DNA of 64,000 nucleotides from Paenibacillus sp. JDR-2 (GTDB lineage: Bacteria > Bacillota > Bacilli > Paenibacillales > Paenibacillaceae): positions 6,145,501-6,209,500 of the forward strand of contig NC_012914.1 in the NCBI RefSeq assembly GCF_000023585.1, in the 5' to 3' direction. Below, one piece after another: positions 56,621 through 64,000 of the stretch. Each line of letters begins with the position of its first letter. The stretch's first letter is position 1. The translations under genes were made by a program, and so were the position numbers. The notes under the pieces were generated by a model, which did no database searches, was not told the DNA's origin, and saw only the letters and a program-made list of their open reading frames with translations.

Positions 56621-57523
56621 ATGCTGGTCGTAGACGGTTTAACGAAGCTTTTTCCGGGCGGCAAAGGGATTACCGATGTGTCCTTTACCGTGAAGCAAGG
56701 AGAGGTATTTGGCTTTCTTGGTCCTAACGGCGCCGGGAAATCCACAACGATCCGCCATATTATGGGCTTCATGAAGCCCGACCGCGGTAGCGCGTCGATT
56801 AAAGGACTGGATACATGGAAGCAGCAAGGGACCGTACAGAGGCTGGTCGGCTATTTGCCGGGGGAGATCGCTTTTATCGAAGGAATGACGGGCAAGGAGT
56901 TTCTAGCGTTTCTGGCCCGCATGCAACGGGTGGACAGCGCGGCGCGGCGCAAGGAGCTGATCGAACGGCTTCAGTTCGACGTCTCCACCCCGATCCGCAA
57001 AATGTCCAAAGGGATGAAGCAAAAGGTCGGCATCGTTGCGGCTTTTATGCATAGACCGGAGCTGATCATTCTGGATGAGCCGACTTCCGGCTTGGATCCG
57101 CTAATGCAGCAGTTGTTCATCGAGCTTGTGCTTGAGGAGAAAGCCCGCGGCACCACCTTCCTCATGTCCTCCCACAGCTTTCCGGAAATTGAGCGGACCT
57201 GCGACCGCGCCGCGATTATAAAGGACGGCGTTATCGTCGCCACCAACAATATTCACGAGCTGCAGTCGATGCAGCGGAAGCTGGTTGCGATCGTGTTCGA
57301 GCATCCGGAGGATGCCGAGGCTTTCGCGCAGAGCGGCCGCGTGCCGGTGGAATCCCGTGACGGAAGACGGGTTACCGTTGCCGTGCAGGGGAATTATAAC
57401 GAGCTGATTCATGAAGCCGCGAAATATAAGGTGCGCAGCCTGGATATTACGGCGCAAAATCTCGAGGACGTCTTTATGCAGTACTACGACCGGAACATGG
57501 ACAAGGGGGCGGCGGCGTTATGA
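56621..57523 (+). CDS. ABC-2 type exporter ATPase
   Basis: This 300-residue ATPase has Walker A GPNGAGKST, Q-loop GYLPGE, signature region MSKGMKQK in place of LSGGQ and Walker B LIILDEPTSGLD with SSHSFPEIE. A C-terminal domain of about 80 residues follows, as in multidrug/lantibiotic export ATPases. The stop overlaps the permease start by four bases (ATGA). Its N-terminus has good SD AGAAGGTG. Confidence 0.92.
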   Translation: MLVVDGLTKLFPGGKGITDVSFTVKQGEVFGFLGPNGAGKSTTIRHIMGFMKPDRGSASIKGLDTWKQQGTVQRLVGYLPGEIAFIEGMTGKEFLAFLARMQRVDSAARRKELIERLQFDVSTPIRKMSKGMKQKVGIVAAFMHRPELIILDEPTSGLDPLMQQLFIELVLEEKARGTTFLMSSHSFPEIERTCDRAAIIKDGVIVATNNIHELQSMQRKLVAIVFEHPEDAEAFAQSGRVPVESRDGRRVTVAVQGNYNELIHEAAKYKVRSLDITAQNLEDVFMQYYDRNMDKGAAAL

Positions 57524-58332
57524 ACTTCCCGCTTTTCAAGCAAATGATGAAGATACACCTGAAAGGCATGAGCAATTATGCGTTTGGCTCAGCCTTCTAC
57601 ATTTTGCTTATGTTCTGGCTGTATCCCGGCATTGCCGACAATACGGGGGCTTTAAATGAATTGATTAAATCGATGCCGGAAGGGGTTGTTAGCGCCTTTA
57701 ATATCCAAGGCGGCTTTGGCAGCATGGAGGCTTTTATTTCCGGCGAATATTACGGACTTATCCTCCCGCTTCTGCTCTCGATCTTCAGCATCATGCTGTC
57801 GACCGGTCTTATGGCCCGCATGGTGGATCAGGGATCGATGTCTTATCTGTTGTCTACGCCAACGACCCGCCGGCAGGTTGCCTTAACCCAGGCAGGCGTG
57901 CTGTCCACGGGGCTTCTGATTATTATGCTTGTCACAACAGGTGCCGGACTCCTCGGCTACGTATGGTTAATCGGAAATAAGTTCGAATTCAACGGAGCCC
58001 GTTACTTGGAGATGAACGCTGTTGCTTGGATGCTGTTTATCGCGGCCAGCGGCATTAGCTTCCTGATCTCTTCCATAATGAACGATGAGAAAAAGGCGCT
58101 TGGCACCTCCGGATTTATCGTTATCGGCATGTTCGCGCTCGATATGCTTGGCAAAATCAGCGACAGCGTGGAATGGCTCCGGTACATCTCGATCTTCGCG
58201 CTGTACCGGCCAAGCGATATAGCCGCCGGCAGCGGCGATCCGCTGCTCTCCTCGCTGATGCTGCTGGCGATTGGCCTTGCCTGCTTCGCTGCTGGTATTA
58301 TCTCCTTCAGTAAGAGGGATCTTCCGCTATGA
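57520..58332 (+). CDS. ABC-2 type exporter permease
   Basis: This 270-residue permease has six membrane segments in ABC-2 style, with the typical ARMVDQGSMSYLLSTPTTRRQVALTQ amphipathic loop after TM2. It forms the transporter with the preceding ATPase. The ligand is unknown; the TetR control suggests drug or metabolite export. A palindrome and T run (58453-58492) ends the operon; the 120 bp between show nothing. Confidence 0.9.
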   Translation: MNFPLFKQMMKIHLKGMSNYAFGSAFYILLMFWLYPGIADNTGALNELIKSMPEGVVSAFNIQGGFGSMEAFISGEYYGLILPLLLSIFSIMLSTGLMARMVDQGSMSYLLSTPTTRRQVALTQAGVLSTGLLIIMLVTTGAGLLGYVWLIGNKFEFNGARYLEMNAVAWMLFIAASGISFLISSIMNDEKKALGTSGFIVIGMFALDMLGKISDSVEWLRYISIFALYRPSDIAAGSGDPLLSSLMLLAIGLACFAAGIISFSKRDLPL

Positions 58333-58452
58333 CGGGAACCGGTGGCCCGCGGCGGCGTGGCAAGATGCGGAGCTAGTCAGCGGGGACGCATCCGGCCACC
58401 TCGCCTGCGGCACTCAACCCCGTCGGGTACTCACGTGCCTTCCGTCAATTGC

Positions 58453-58492
58453 GCCGTTAAGGTCCCTAAAGGACCTTAACGGCTTTCTTTTT
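58453..58492 (+). terminator. Terminator of the ABC exporter operon, also first member of the TTAAGGTCC family
   Basis: GCCGTTAAGGTCC-ctaaa-GGACCTTAACGGC, followed by TTTCTTTTTG. Confidence 0.8.
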
Positions 58493-58507
58493 GTCATTGC
58501 AAGTCAG

Positions 58508-58656
58508 CTTAAGGTCCCTGAGGGATCTTAAGTGTACAAACATTGGCGTTTTATTTGCCATTTCAAGCATAACGTTAATCCTTAAGGTCACTAAGGGACC
58601 TTAAGGACTTCAATTTTCACCTTACGGAGCCGCTTAAGGCCCCTTAGGGATCTTAT
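58508..58656. repeat. Three further TTAAGGTCC-type palindromes
   Basis: CTTAAGGTCC/GGGATCTTAAG at 58508-58532, CCTTAAGGTC/GGACCTTAAGG at 58580-58606, and CTTAAGGCCC/GGGATCTTA at 58633-58656. Loops differ. Confidence 0.8.
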
Positions 58657-58726
58657 CTGGTTAGCTCTCTAACACACCTTAAGCCACCTCACCCTTAACA
58701 CCGTCGGTATCCCACTAAACCTAAGC

Positions 58727-58935
58727 AAATAAGACCCTCGCGGGGTCTTATGATCACCAATATTACTCGGACTTCGCACGTTAAGACCCTGCCAGGGTCT
58801 TATCCCAACGCCGCACGCCAGCAACATGCACATCCCCGACTTACCTATGCAAATAAGACCCTGCCAGGGTCTTACGATCACCAATATTACTCGGATTTCG
58901 CCCGATAAGACCCTGCCAGGGTCTTATCCCAACGC
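58727..58935. repeat. Duplicated unit with four TAAGACCC palindromes
   Basis: Units at 58727-58817 and 58851-58940 (shift 124 bp) are nearly the same. Each holds ATAAGACCC-n5-GGGTCTTA, then CACCAATATTACTCGGA and another TAAGACCC-tgcca-GGGTCTTAT, then CCCAACGCCG. No gene is seen in 58333-58996. Confidence 0.85.
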
Positions 58936-58937
58936 CG

Positions 58938-58990
58938 TACAAAAAAAGCCGTCCCTGCTGCCCAAAGGCACAGAAGGGACGGCTTTTTCA
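58938..58990 (-). terminator. Terminator of the GH130 operon
   Basis: AAAAAGCCGTCCC pairs with GGGACGGCTTTTT around GTGCC/GGCA-type inner bases; on the minus strand T run follows. Confidence 0.85.
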
Positions 58991-58996
58991 TTAGGT

Positions 58997-60058
58997 TTAT
59001 ACAGCTTCCAGACTATCCAGAATCTCGCTTAGGCTAAGCTCGGCGCAAGCCATGGACGTATCGGCAGCTCCGTAATACATACGGATACGATCGCCGTCTA
59101 CCAGCGCGCCGCAAGAGAACACTACTCCGCCGAAGAAGCCATTCTGCTCATAGTCGGCCTCCGGCTCCATAACCGGCTTGCCGGAACGGGCAATAACCTT
59201 GGACGGGTCGTTCAGGTCCAGCAGCACCGCGCCCATGCAATAGCGGTTATCTTTGGTCGCGCCATGGTACAGCTCAAGCCAGCCTTTGTCCGTCTTGATC
59301 GGCACAGCGCCGCCGCCAAGACGGCCGCTGTCCCACATGCCATCGCGCAGCCCGATTAAGTGGCGGTGATTGCCCCAGTAGAGCAGGTTGTCGGACTCCG
59401 CAATCCACATCTCCGGACGTCCGCAGCTCTTTGTCGTTGGACGGTGCAGCGCGTAATACTTGCCGTTCACGCGTTCCGGGAAGATCAGCACGTCTTTGTT
59501 ATCCGGACCAAAGATCATCCCGTGATGAGTCACGCTCTCGAAATCCTTCGTCGACACAAGCGATTCACCGATGCCAACCGGCGAAACCGCCGAGAAGTAA
59601 ATATAATAGGTATCCCCGATCTGCGTAATGCGGGGGTCCTCGATCCCAAACGTCTCAAGCGATTGGGACGGATACACAAACGGCTTATCGTTGATGGTAA
59701 AATGCCGGCCGTCTTTGCTTCGCGCAATACGAAGGTAAGACAAGGAAGTCAGGTATTCAAACGACGGCGCATGCTCCTTCCGTACGATAACGCGCGGATC
59801 GGAGAAATCGTAATCCTCGTCGTCCAAGCGGACCGGGAACAAGTCCAGCTCGCCCCGTTCCACGTTATAGACCGGCGCCAGCACGACATTCGGGTCCGGG
59901 CTGATAGGCCGTTCAGCAACGCGGAGCAGCATGATAACCTCCCCGTTATATTCCGCGATTCCGGCGTTAAACGCGCCGATAACTTCAAAATCGGGACGGT
60001 GCGGTTTAACGTCCGCGGGCGTAACCAATGGATTCTGTTCATATCTATAGATGTTCAT
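58997..60058 (-). CDS. Glycoside hydrolase family 130 (beta-mannoside phosphorylase type)
   Basis: This 353-residue five-bladed beta-propeller matches GH130: RYEQNPLVTPADVKP, FNAGIAEYNGEVIMLLRVAER, GIEDPRITQIGDTYYIYFSA (catalytic Asp), KDVLIFPERVNGKYYALHRP, GGGAVPIKTDKGWLELYHG and the end FFGGVVFSCGALVDGDRIRMYYGAAD. Members phosphorolyse beta-1,2- or beta-1,4-mannosides to mannose-1-phosphate. It is the last gene of a transport operon, so it acts on the imported sugar in the cytosol. Linkage is not predictable by eye. Confidence 0.92.
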   Translation of the reverse strand: MNIYRYEQNPLVTPADVKPHRPDFEVIGAFNAGIAEYNGEVIMLLRVAERPISPDPNVVLAPVYNVERGELDLFPVRLDDEDYDFSDPRVIVRKEHAPSFEYLTSLSYLRIARSKDGRHFTINDKPFVYPSQSLETFGIEDPRITQIGDTYYIYFSAVSPVGIGESLVSTKDFESVTHHGMIFGPDNKDVLIFPERVNGKYYALHRPTTKSCGRPEMWIAESDNLLYWGNHRHLIGLRDGMWDSGRLGGGAVPIKTDKGWLELYHGATKDNRYCMGAVLLDLNDPSKVIARSGKPVMEPEADYEQNGFFGGVVFSCGALVDGDRIRMYYGAADTSMACAELSLSEILDSLEAV

Positions 60059-60128
60059 AAGATGAGTCCTTTCTTTCGTTCATTGCTTGACCGGCCTTAT
60101 TCGGCCGGGTAATTATGATTAACCGAAA

Positions 60129-61076
60129 TTACAAACCGGCAAAAGGGTCGTTGATGGTCAACATCTGCGCATCGGCATCGCTGATACCGGCATACAACAA
60201 GGCGCTGCCGTCCTCCCGTCTCACCAGGCCGCCGCTAAAGACAACATCCTGCAGGTCCGGCCGCTTGGACGGTCCAGGCAGGAACCGGTTGCGCTCGGCG
60301 ATCATCTTCATATCGGTAAAAGAAGCATTCCCCGGATCAAATACGAAGGCCATCGGATAATAATGACGGTCTCCGGCTTCGTCGAAGCAGGCCGTATGGC
60401 CAAGCACGCCGATTCGGCCGTCGTTCAGCAAATGAGCTTCATTGGCACCGCCCCATTCGCCTTCCGCGAATTGCCCTTCAAGGAGCGGCGCGTCGTCGAT
60501 AACATTCGTCGTCAGGGCATCCAGCGAAGCAACCCGCGCAAAACCGATTTTGCCGCGGCCTCCCTTCTCGCCCTGCGGGCGGGTGAAGACCCCAATGCTG
60601 CCGCTTTGAAGCTCGACAAGACGGATATCCTTCATTCCGTCAGGTCCTTTGAAGAAGGGCTTCAAATCGCGAATGCCGCTGCCGCGGTAAAAGACCGTAC
60701 GCCACATAAGCGCGTCCTCCCGTTCCGGATGCGGATAGATCTCGACGCCTCCAAGCACCAGTTCCCCGCCAATTCGGCAATGGAACGGATCCTGAAGCGC
60801 CAGCACGGGAGCGTCTTCTACGGGAAGCCACTTGCCGCCTTGCTCGGAGAAGAAGACGACGTCGGAATGCTCGCTGTCCCTCGATTCCACGCGTCCCGGA
60901 ATGATATAGAGCCCGCCATCTTGGATTGGAGCGGCGATATTGTATACGTCTTTATCGCCTACGCCTTCGAAGACGATACGCGACGGGCTGTCAGCCCGGG
61001 CTCCGGAGGCACGGTAGGCTTCGAGAAGCTCGGTGCAGGCCAGCGGCCTGCGGGCAATTGGTTCTTGAACGGTCAT
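60129..61076 (-). CDS. DUF1861 family protein (propeller, MTP-1-like)
   Basis: This 315-residue protein matches DUF1861: GVGDKDVYNIAAPI, IIPGRVESRDSEHSDVVFF, LALQDPFHCRIGGELVLGGVEI, MKDIRLVELQSGSIGVFTRPQG, GGANEAHLLNDGRIGVLGH and LQDVVFSGGLVRREDG. The family is five-bladed beta-propeller and related to GH43/GH130-type enzymes; its activity is not known to me. It lies between the permease and GH130 genes, so it probably acts on the same glycan. Confidence 0.8.
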   Translation of the reverse strand: MTVQEPIARRPLACTELLEAYRASGARADSPSRIVFEGVGDKDVYNIAAPIQDGGLYIIPGRVESRDSEHSDVVFFSEQGGKWLPVEDAPVLALQDPFHCRIGGELVLGGVEIYPHPEREDALMWRTVFYRGSGIRDLKPFFKGPDGMKDIRLVELQSGSIGVFTRPQGEKGGRGKIGFARVASLDALTTNVIDDAPLLEGQFAEGEWGGANEAHLLNDGRIGVLGHTACFDEAGDRHYYPMAFVFDPGNASFTDMKMIAERNRFLPGPSKRPDLQDVVFSGGLVRREDGSALLYAGISDADAQMLTINDPFAGL

Positions 61077-61100
61077 GGTTCGTTTCCCCCAATGTTGATG

Positions 61101-61940
61101 TTATTTCAGGCTGAACTGCATGCCTTCTTGGAACTTCTTGCTGAATATCAGGAACATCACGATAATCGGCAGCGTCAGGATGGTTGAAGCCGCGTACAGA
61201 GGACCCGGATAAGACCCATACGGCCCAAACATCTGGGACAATAACACGTTCAGCGTCAGCATGGAGTCGCTCTTGACCGCAATCATATCCCATAGCAGCT
61301 CCGTCCACCGTTCCATAAGCAGGAACAGGAAGATGACGGTCGTGATCGATTTCGACATCGGCAGCATGATTCGGAACATGATTTTCAGATCGGACGCTCC
61401 GTCCAGCTTGGCCGCTTCGATGAAGACTGTCGGCACCGCCTTGAAGAAGTTCGTGTACATAAAAATCGCCCATAAACTGACGGCCTTCGGGATGATAAGC
61501 CCCAAATACGTATCGTACAAGCCCACACGCTGAATAATCAGAAACGACGGCACGAGCAGAATGATAGCCGGGAAGAACATATGAAACAGAACAAAGTTAT
61601 TGATCGCGTTCCGGCCGAAGAAATTCAGCTTCGACAGCGCGTAAGCAACCATGATGCCGAAGAACATCATAAGCGCCGTTGAAGCGATCGAGACGAAGAT
61701 ACTGTTAAAAAAGGCGTTTATCCAAGGCCGTGTAATACCGGTCTCGCCGCCATTGAAGAGCCAATCGTACGACTTGGTCGTAAATCGGGTAGGAAAGAGC
61801 TGCTTGTCGATCTGCGTCCAATCCGCGAAGGAGCTGAGCACCATATACAGGTATGGATACACCATAATGAGCAGGAGCACGGCCGCGATTCCGTATCGAA
61901 CAGCTCTTCTCGTACCGCTGTGCTTTTTAGACCCAACCAT
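61101..61940 (-). CDS. Carbohydrate ABC transporter permease (MalG type)
   Basis: This 279-residue permease has six membrane segments and the EAA loop IEAAKLDGASDLKIMFRI with MLPMSKS after it. The start follows GGGGGAAG. It overlaps the upstream MalF-type gene by 14 bp. It pairs with that gene and with the binding protein at 62818. Confidence 0.93.
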   Translation of the reverse strand: MVGSKKHSGTRRAVRYGIAAVLLLIMVYPYLYMVLSSFADWTQIDKQLFPTRFTTKSYDWLFNGGETGITRPWINAFFNSIFVSIASTALMMFFGIMVAYALSKLNFFGRNAINNFVLFHMFFPAIILLVPSFLIIQRVGLYDTYLGLIIPKAVSLWAIFMYTNFFKAVPTVFIEAAKLDGASDLKIMFRIMLPMSKSITTVIFLFLLMERWTELLWDMIAVKSDSMLTLNVLLSQMFGPYGSYPGPLYAASTILTLPIIVMFLIFSKKFQEGMQFSLK

Positions 61941-62802
61941 TGCGCTTCCCCCACATCTCCAGAATTTTGCGGATAACGAAGATCGAAATAAACGTCGCCA
62001 CCGAAGCCAGCAGCGCTACCGCGGATGCGTAACCAACCTGCATGTTCTGGAACGCCTGCTTGAAAATTTCCATCTGCCAGGTGTTCGTCGCATGTCCCGG
62101 TCCGCCGCCAGTCAGCTGATACACCTCCGTGAAAATGCCAAAGGTAACGCCAAACGCCAGAATAAGCGTCGTATACAGCGAAGGATAGAGCAGCGGAAGC
62201 GTAATGCGCCAGAAACGCTGGCTGTCCTTCACGCCGTCAATCGCAGCTGCCTCATACACTTCCTTATCTATGCTTTCAAGGCCTGAAGTAATAATAAGCG
62301 CGTAATAGCCCGTAAATTTCCATGCAAGAATCGCGCCTACCACGCAAAGCGCCGAGAACGGTGAACCAAGCCAGTTGATATCCAGCCCGATGCCGCGCAA
62401 AGAGACGTTTACGGGGCTCGTATAGGAAAGCAAGCCTTTTACGATCAGAGCGCTAACGACGCCGGAACTCAGGTAAGGCAGGAAGAAGCCGATCAGGAAC
62501 AGACTTTTGAACCGGTTCAGTCCGTGTACAAGCACTGCCACTGCCACCGCCAATACGGTAACGAGCGGAACAAAAATCATCATGAACTTATACGTATTCC
62601 AAAAAGCCGCATGCACGCTTGAATCCTGCAAAGCGTCCATAAAGTTGGCGAAGCCAACGAAATTAAACGTCGGGGCGATCAAGTCCCAGTCCGTGATGGA
62701 CAGGAAAAACGACCAGATCAGCGGTCCGAAAAAGAAGATTAAGGAATAGATGAGATAAGGGCTGGTAAATAACCAGCCCAACTTGTTATTGCGTTGGTCC
62801 AT
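61927..62802 (-). CDS. Sugar ABC transporter permease (MalF type)
   Basis: This 291-residue permease has six membrane segments, the start YLIYSLIFFFGPLIWSFFLSITDWD and EAA loop YEAAAIDGVKDSQRFWRI with TLPLLYPSL. It lies 15 bp downstream of the binding-protein gene. SD is GGAGG. It forms the membrane pair with the MalG-type gene. Confidence 0.93.
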   Translation of the reverse strand: MDQRNNKLGWLFTSPYLIYSLIFFFGPLIWSFFLSITDWDLIAPTFNFVGFANFMDALQDSSVHAAFWNTYKFMMIFVPLVTVLAVAVAVLVHGLNRFKSLFLIGFFLPYLSSGVVSALIVKGLLSYTSPVNVSLRGIGLDINWLGSPFSALCVVGAILAWKFTGYYALIITSGLESIDKEVYEAAAIDGVKDSQRFWRITLPLLYPSLYTTLILAFGVTFGIFTEVYQLTGGGPGHATNTWQMEIFKQAFQNMQVGYASAVALLASVATFISIFVIRKILEMWGKRNGWV

Positions 62803-62817
62803 GAATAGGAGCCTCCC

Positions 62818-64000
62818 TTACTTCAGGGCTTTTTCCAAAGCGGACTTCATCGCCGCCCAGCCCTCCGTCGGAGCGATTTCGCCTTTGACGACTTTATTGA
62901 ATGCCTGCTCGCCGATAATCGTCTGCAGGTCGTTGTATTTGGCGTTGTCCATCGGCGGTACGGCATTTGGCACGTTATCCGCGTATGGCTTCAGCTGTGG
63001 TTTCGCGTCCAGAATCGCCTTAAACGATTCGTTCGTAGACAGGTCGTCGCGCGCCGGCGGCAGATTTGTCTGCTCGAACCACTTGGCGTCGTTCTTCGCG
63101 TCGCTGTACACCCATTTGATGAAATCAAGGGCTGCCTGCTGCTGTTCTTTCGTTGCGGAAGCGTAGATGACGAGTCCCTTCGTATCGGCAAACGTTTTGC
63201 TTTGCGCCGGATCAACGTCGTCCGGTACCGGCGGCATGCTGAGCGCGTACGTTTCGTTAAACTTCAGCTCCGGATATTTTTCTGCCCAGGTCGTAAATGT
63301 CCATGGTCCAACGTCGGTAAAGATACCCGTTCCGTTCTCGAACGGATCCGTCACCTGACGGGAAAGAAGACCGTTTTCCTTGCGCAGGTTGTCAACAAAG
63401 GTAAGCACTTCGGTTCCGGCTTTCTCGTCTCCGGTGAATTGATCGCCTTCAATGAACTTGTTGCCGTTCGAAGCCGCGTCATACAGCATGTAGAAGTCGA
63501 ACCAGCGCTTCCAGGCCGTAGGATCCGCGAGATCCGGTTTTGCCCATAGGAACTTCTTGTCTCCGTATTTCGCCTTCAGCTTCTTCGTCACTTCAAGAAC
63601 TTCGCTGTAAGTCTTAGGCGGCTCGTTATAGCCAAGCTCCTTCAGAACATCCAGGCGCCAGCCGAACAGCATCGGGTTGGAGTAGATCGGCAGCACGTAC
63701 TGATGGCCGTCGGCGAACTTCCATGGCTCGATCGTTTTGCTCATATTGCGTCCTTGAATAATATCGTTGTAGCCTTCCAGCGTATCGAGCGGTACCAGCG
63801 CCTTACTGTTGGACAGCTGAGCAGCGAAGCCGCGGTTAATGTTTTCGGAGATCGTTGGCGCGCTTTTCGCCGCGATGGCCGATTGAATGCTGGCCTCGGA
63901 CGTCGGCGATTCCTTGATGGCGCTGACGTTGATCTTCACCTTGTCGTTCGTTGCTTCGTAAGCCTTGGCGAGCTCCTGCCAATAAGCCTGCTGGGTCGGG
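62818..64000 (-). CDS. Sugar ABC transporter substrate-binding protein (5' end outside window)
   Basis: The frame is open to the last base, so the N-terminus and signal peptide are missing; about 393 residues are present. It has the family-1 solute-binding pattern: YWQELAKAYEATNDKVKI, ENINRGFAAQLS, LEGYNDIIQGRNM-like hinge, WKFADGHQYVLPIYSNPMLFGWR, ADTKGLVIYASATKEQQQAALDFIKWVY and the end GWAAMKSALEKALK. It is the first known gene of the operon and should bind the oligosaccharide used by GH130. Confidence 0.9.
   Translation of the reverse strand, partial: PTQQAYWQELAKAYEATNDKVKINVSAIKESPTSEASIQSAIAAKSAPTISENINRGFAAQLSNSKALVPLDTLEGYNDIIQGRNMSKTIEPWKFADGHQYVLPIYSNPMLFGWRLDVLKELGYNEPPKTYSEVLEVTKKLKAKYGDKKFLWAKPDLADPTAWKRWFDFYMLYDAASNGNKFIEGDQFTGDEKAGTEVLTFVDNLRKENGLLSRQVTDPFENGTGIFTDVGPWTFTTWAEKYPELKFNETYALSMPPVPDDVDPAQSKTFADTKGLVIYASATKEQQQAALDFIKWVYSDAKNDAKWFEQTNLPPARDDLSTNESFKAILDAKPQLKPYADNVPNAVPPMDNAKYNDLQTIIGEQAFNKVVKGEIAPTEGWAAMKSALEKALK

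Noticed and set aside
1..64000. Insertion sequences, prophage, tRNA or rRNA genes
   Set aside because: I saw no transposase, integrase, phage structural gene or RNA gene pattern in either strand.

Overview
The window looks like a chromosomal segment of a spore-forming, moderately GC-rich Firmicute, most probably Paenibacillus or a close relative. The basis is the gene content (Lpl-type sugar ABC transporters, YheC/YheD and YjcZ spore proteins, SLH-domain GH18 protein, adaA-adaB/alkA, thi genes behind a TPP riboswitch), the strong AGGAGG ribosome-binding sites, GTG/TTG starts, and T-box and c-di-AMP leaders. I see no rRNA, tRNA, phage, plasmid or CRISPR locus and no intact insertion sequence. 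It reads as ordinary core and accessory chromosome with unusually rich intergenic repeat content.

Layout. 0-5 kb: a truncated gene and a DUF4247 lipoprotein, then a leftward lplB-lplC-lplA type sugar importer with a promoter and a CcpA (cre) site. 5.5-9.8 kb: an atypical LDH-family dehydrogenase, a thioredoxin-like protein, T-box-controlled argS, a Nudix hydrolase. 9.9-16.2 kb: membrane protein, LLM oxidoreductase, SDR, and the divergent alkA / adaA-adaB alkylation-repair locus with an Ada-box-like site. 16.2-23.7 kb: threonine synthase, MurG-like transferase, ArsR/SRPBCC pair with operators around its promoter, PQQ-type sugar dehydrogenase, an ECF sigma with a probable anti-sigma protein. 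23.7-29.9 kb: DUF72 protein, an array of short hairpins, aminotransferase, ddl, MocR regulator, SDR/TetR pair. 30-39 kb: SLH-GH18, YjcZ peptide, M15 peptidase, polysaccharide deacetylase, MEKHLA, HAD, UPF0303, HxlR/SDR, squalene/phytoene-synthase-like gene. 39-43.7 kb: YheC/D ATP-grasp proteins, CapA, NlpC/P60. 44-46.6 kb: a c-di-AMP riboswitch ahead of a KamA-like protein that lacks its radical-SAM cysteines, then an esterase. 47-55.6 kb: a ten-gene thiamin operon (tenA-thiZXY-thiFESGO-thiD) led by a TPP riboswitch. 55.6-58.3 kb: DUF3934 peptide and a TetR/ABC-2 exporter locus. 59-64 kb: beta-mannoside-type utilisation locus (ABC importer, DUF1861, GH130), cut by the window end.

The most unusual signal is in non-coding DNA. 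One repeat family (a GCTTTCGAAG-like box, a variable stem-loop, then ATTCTTTTTAGGAGG) sits immediately against the ribosome-binding site of at least seven genes on both strands (DUF4247, two lpl permeases, murG, ddl, thiY, thiF), and is expanded to four exact 68-bp units inside the thi operon. Other loci carry unrelated palindrome families: seven or eight hairpins at 24.8-25.2 kb, CTTAACGATG palindromes at 33.8 and 39.3 kb, and two families at 58.4-58.9 kb. All calls are from reading the sequence; no database search was run.
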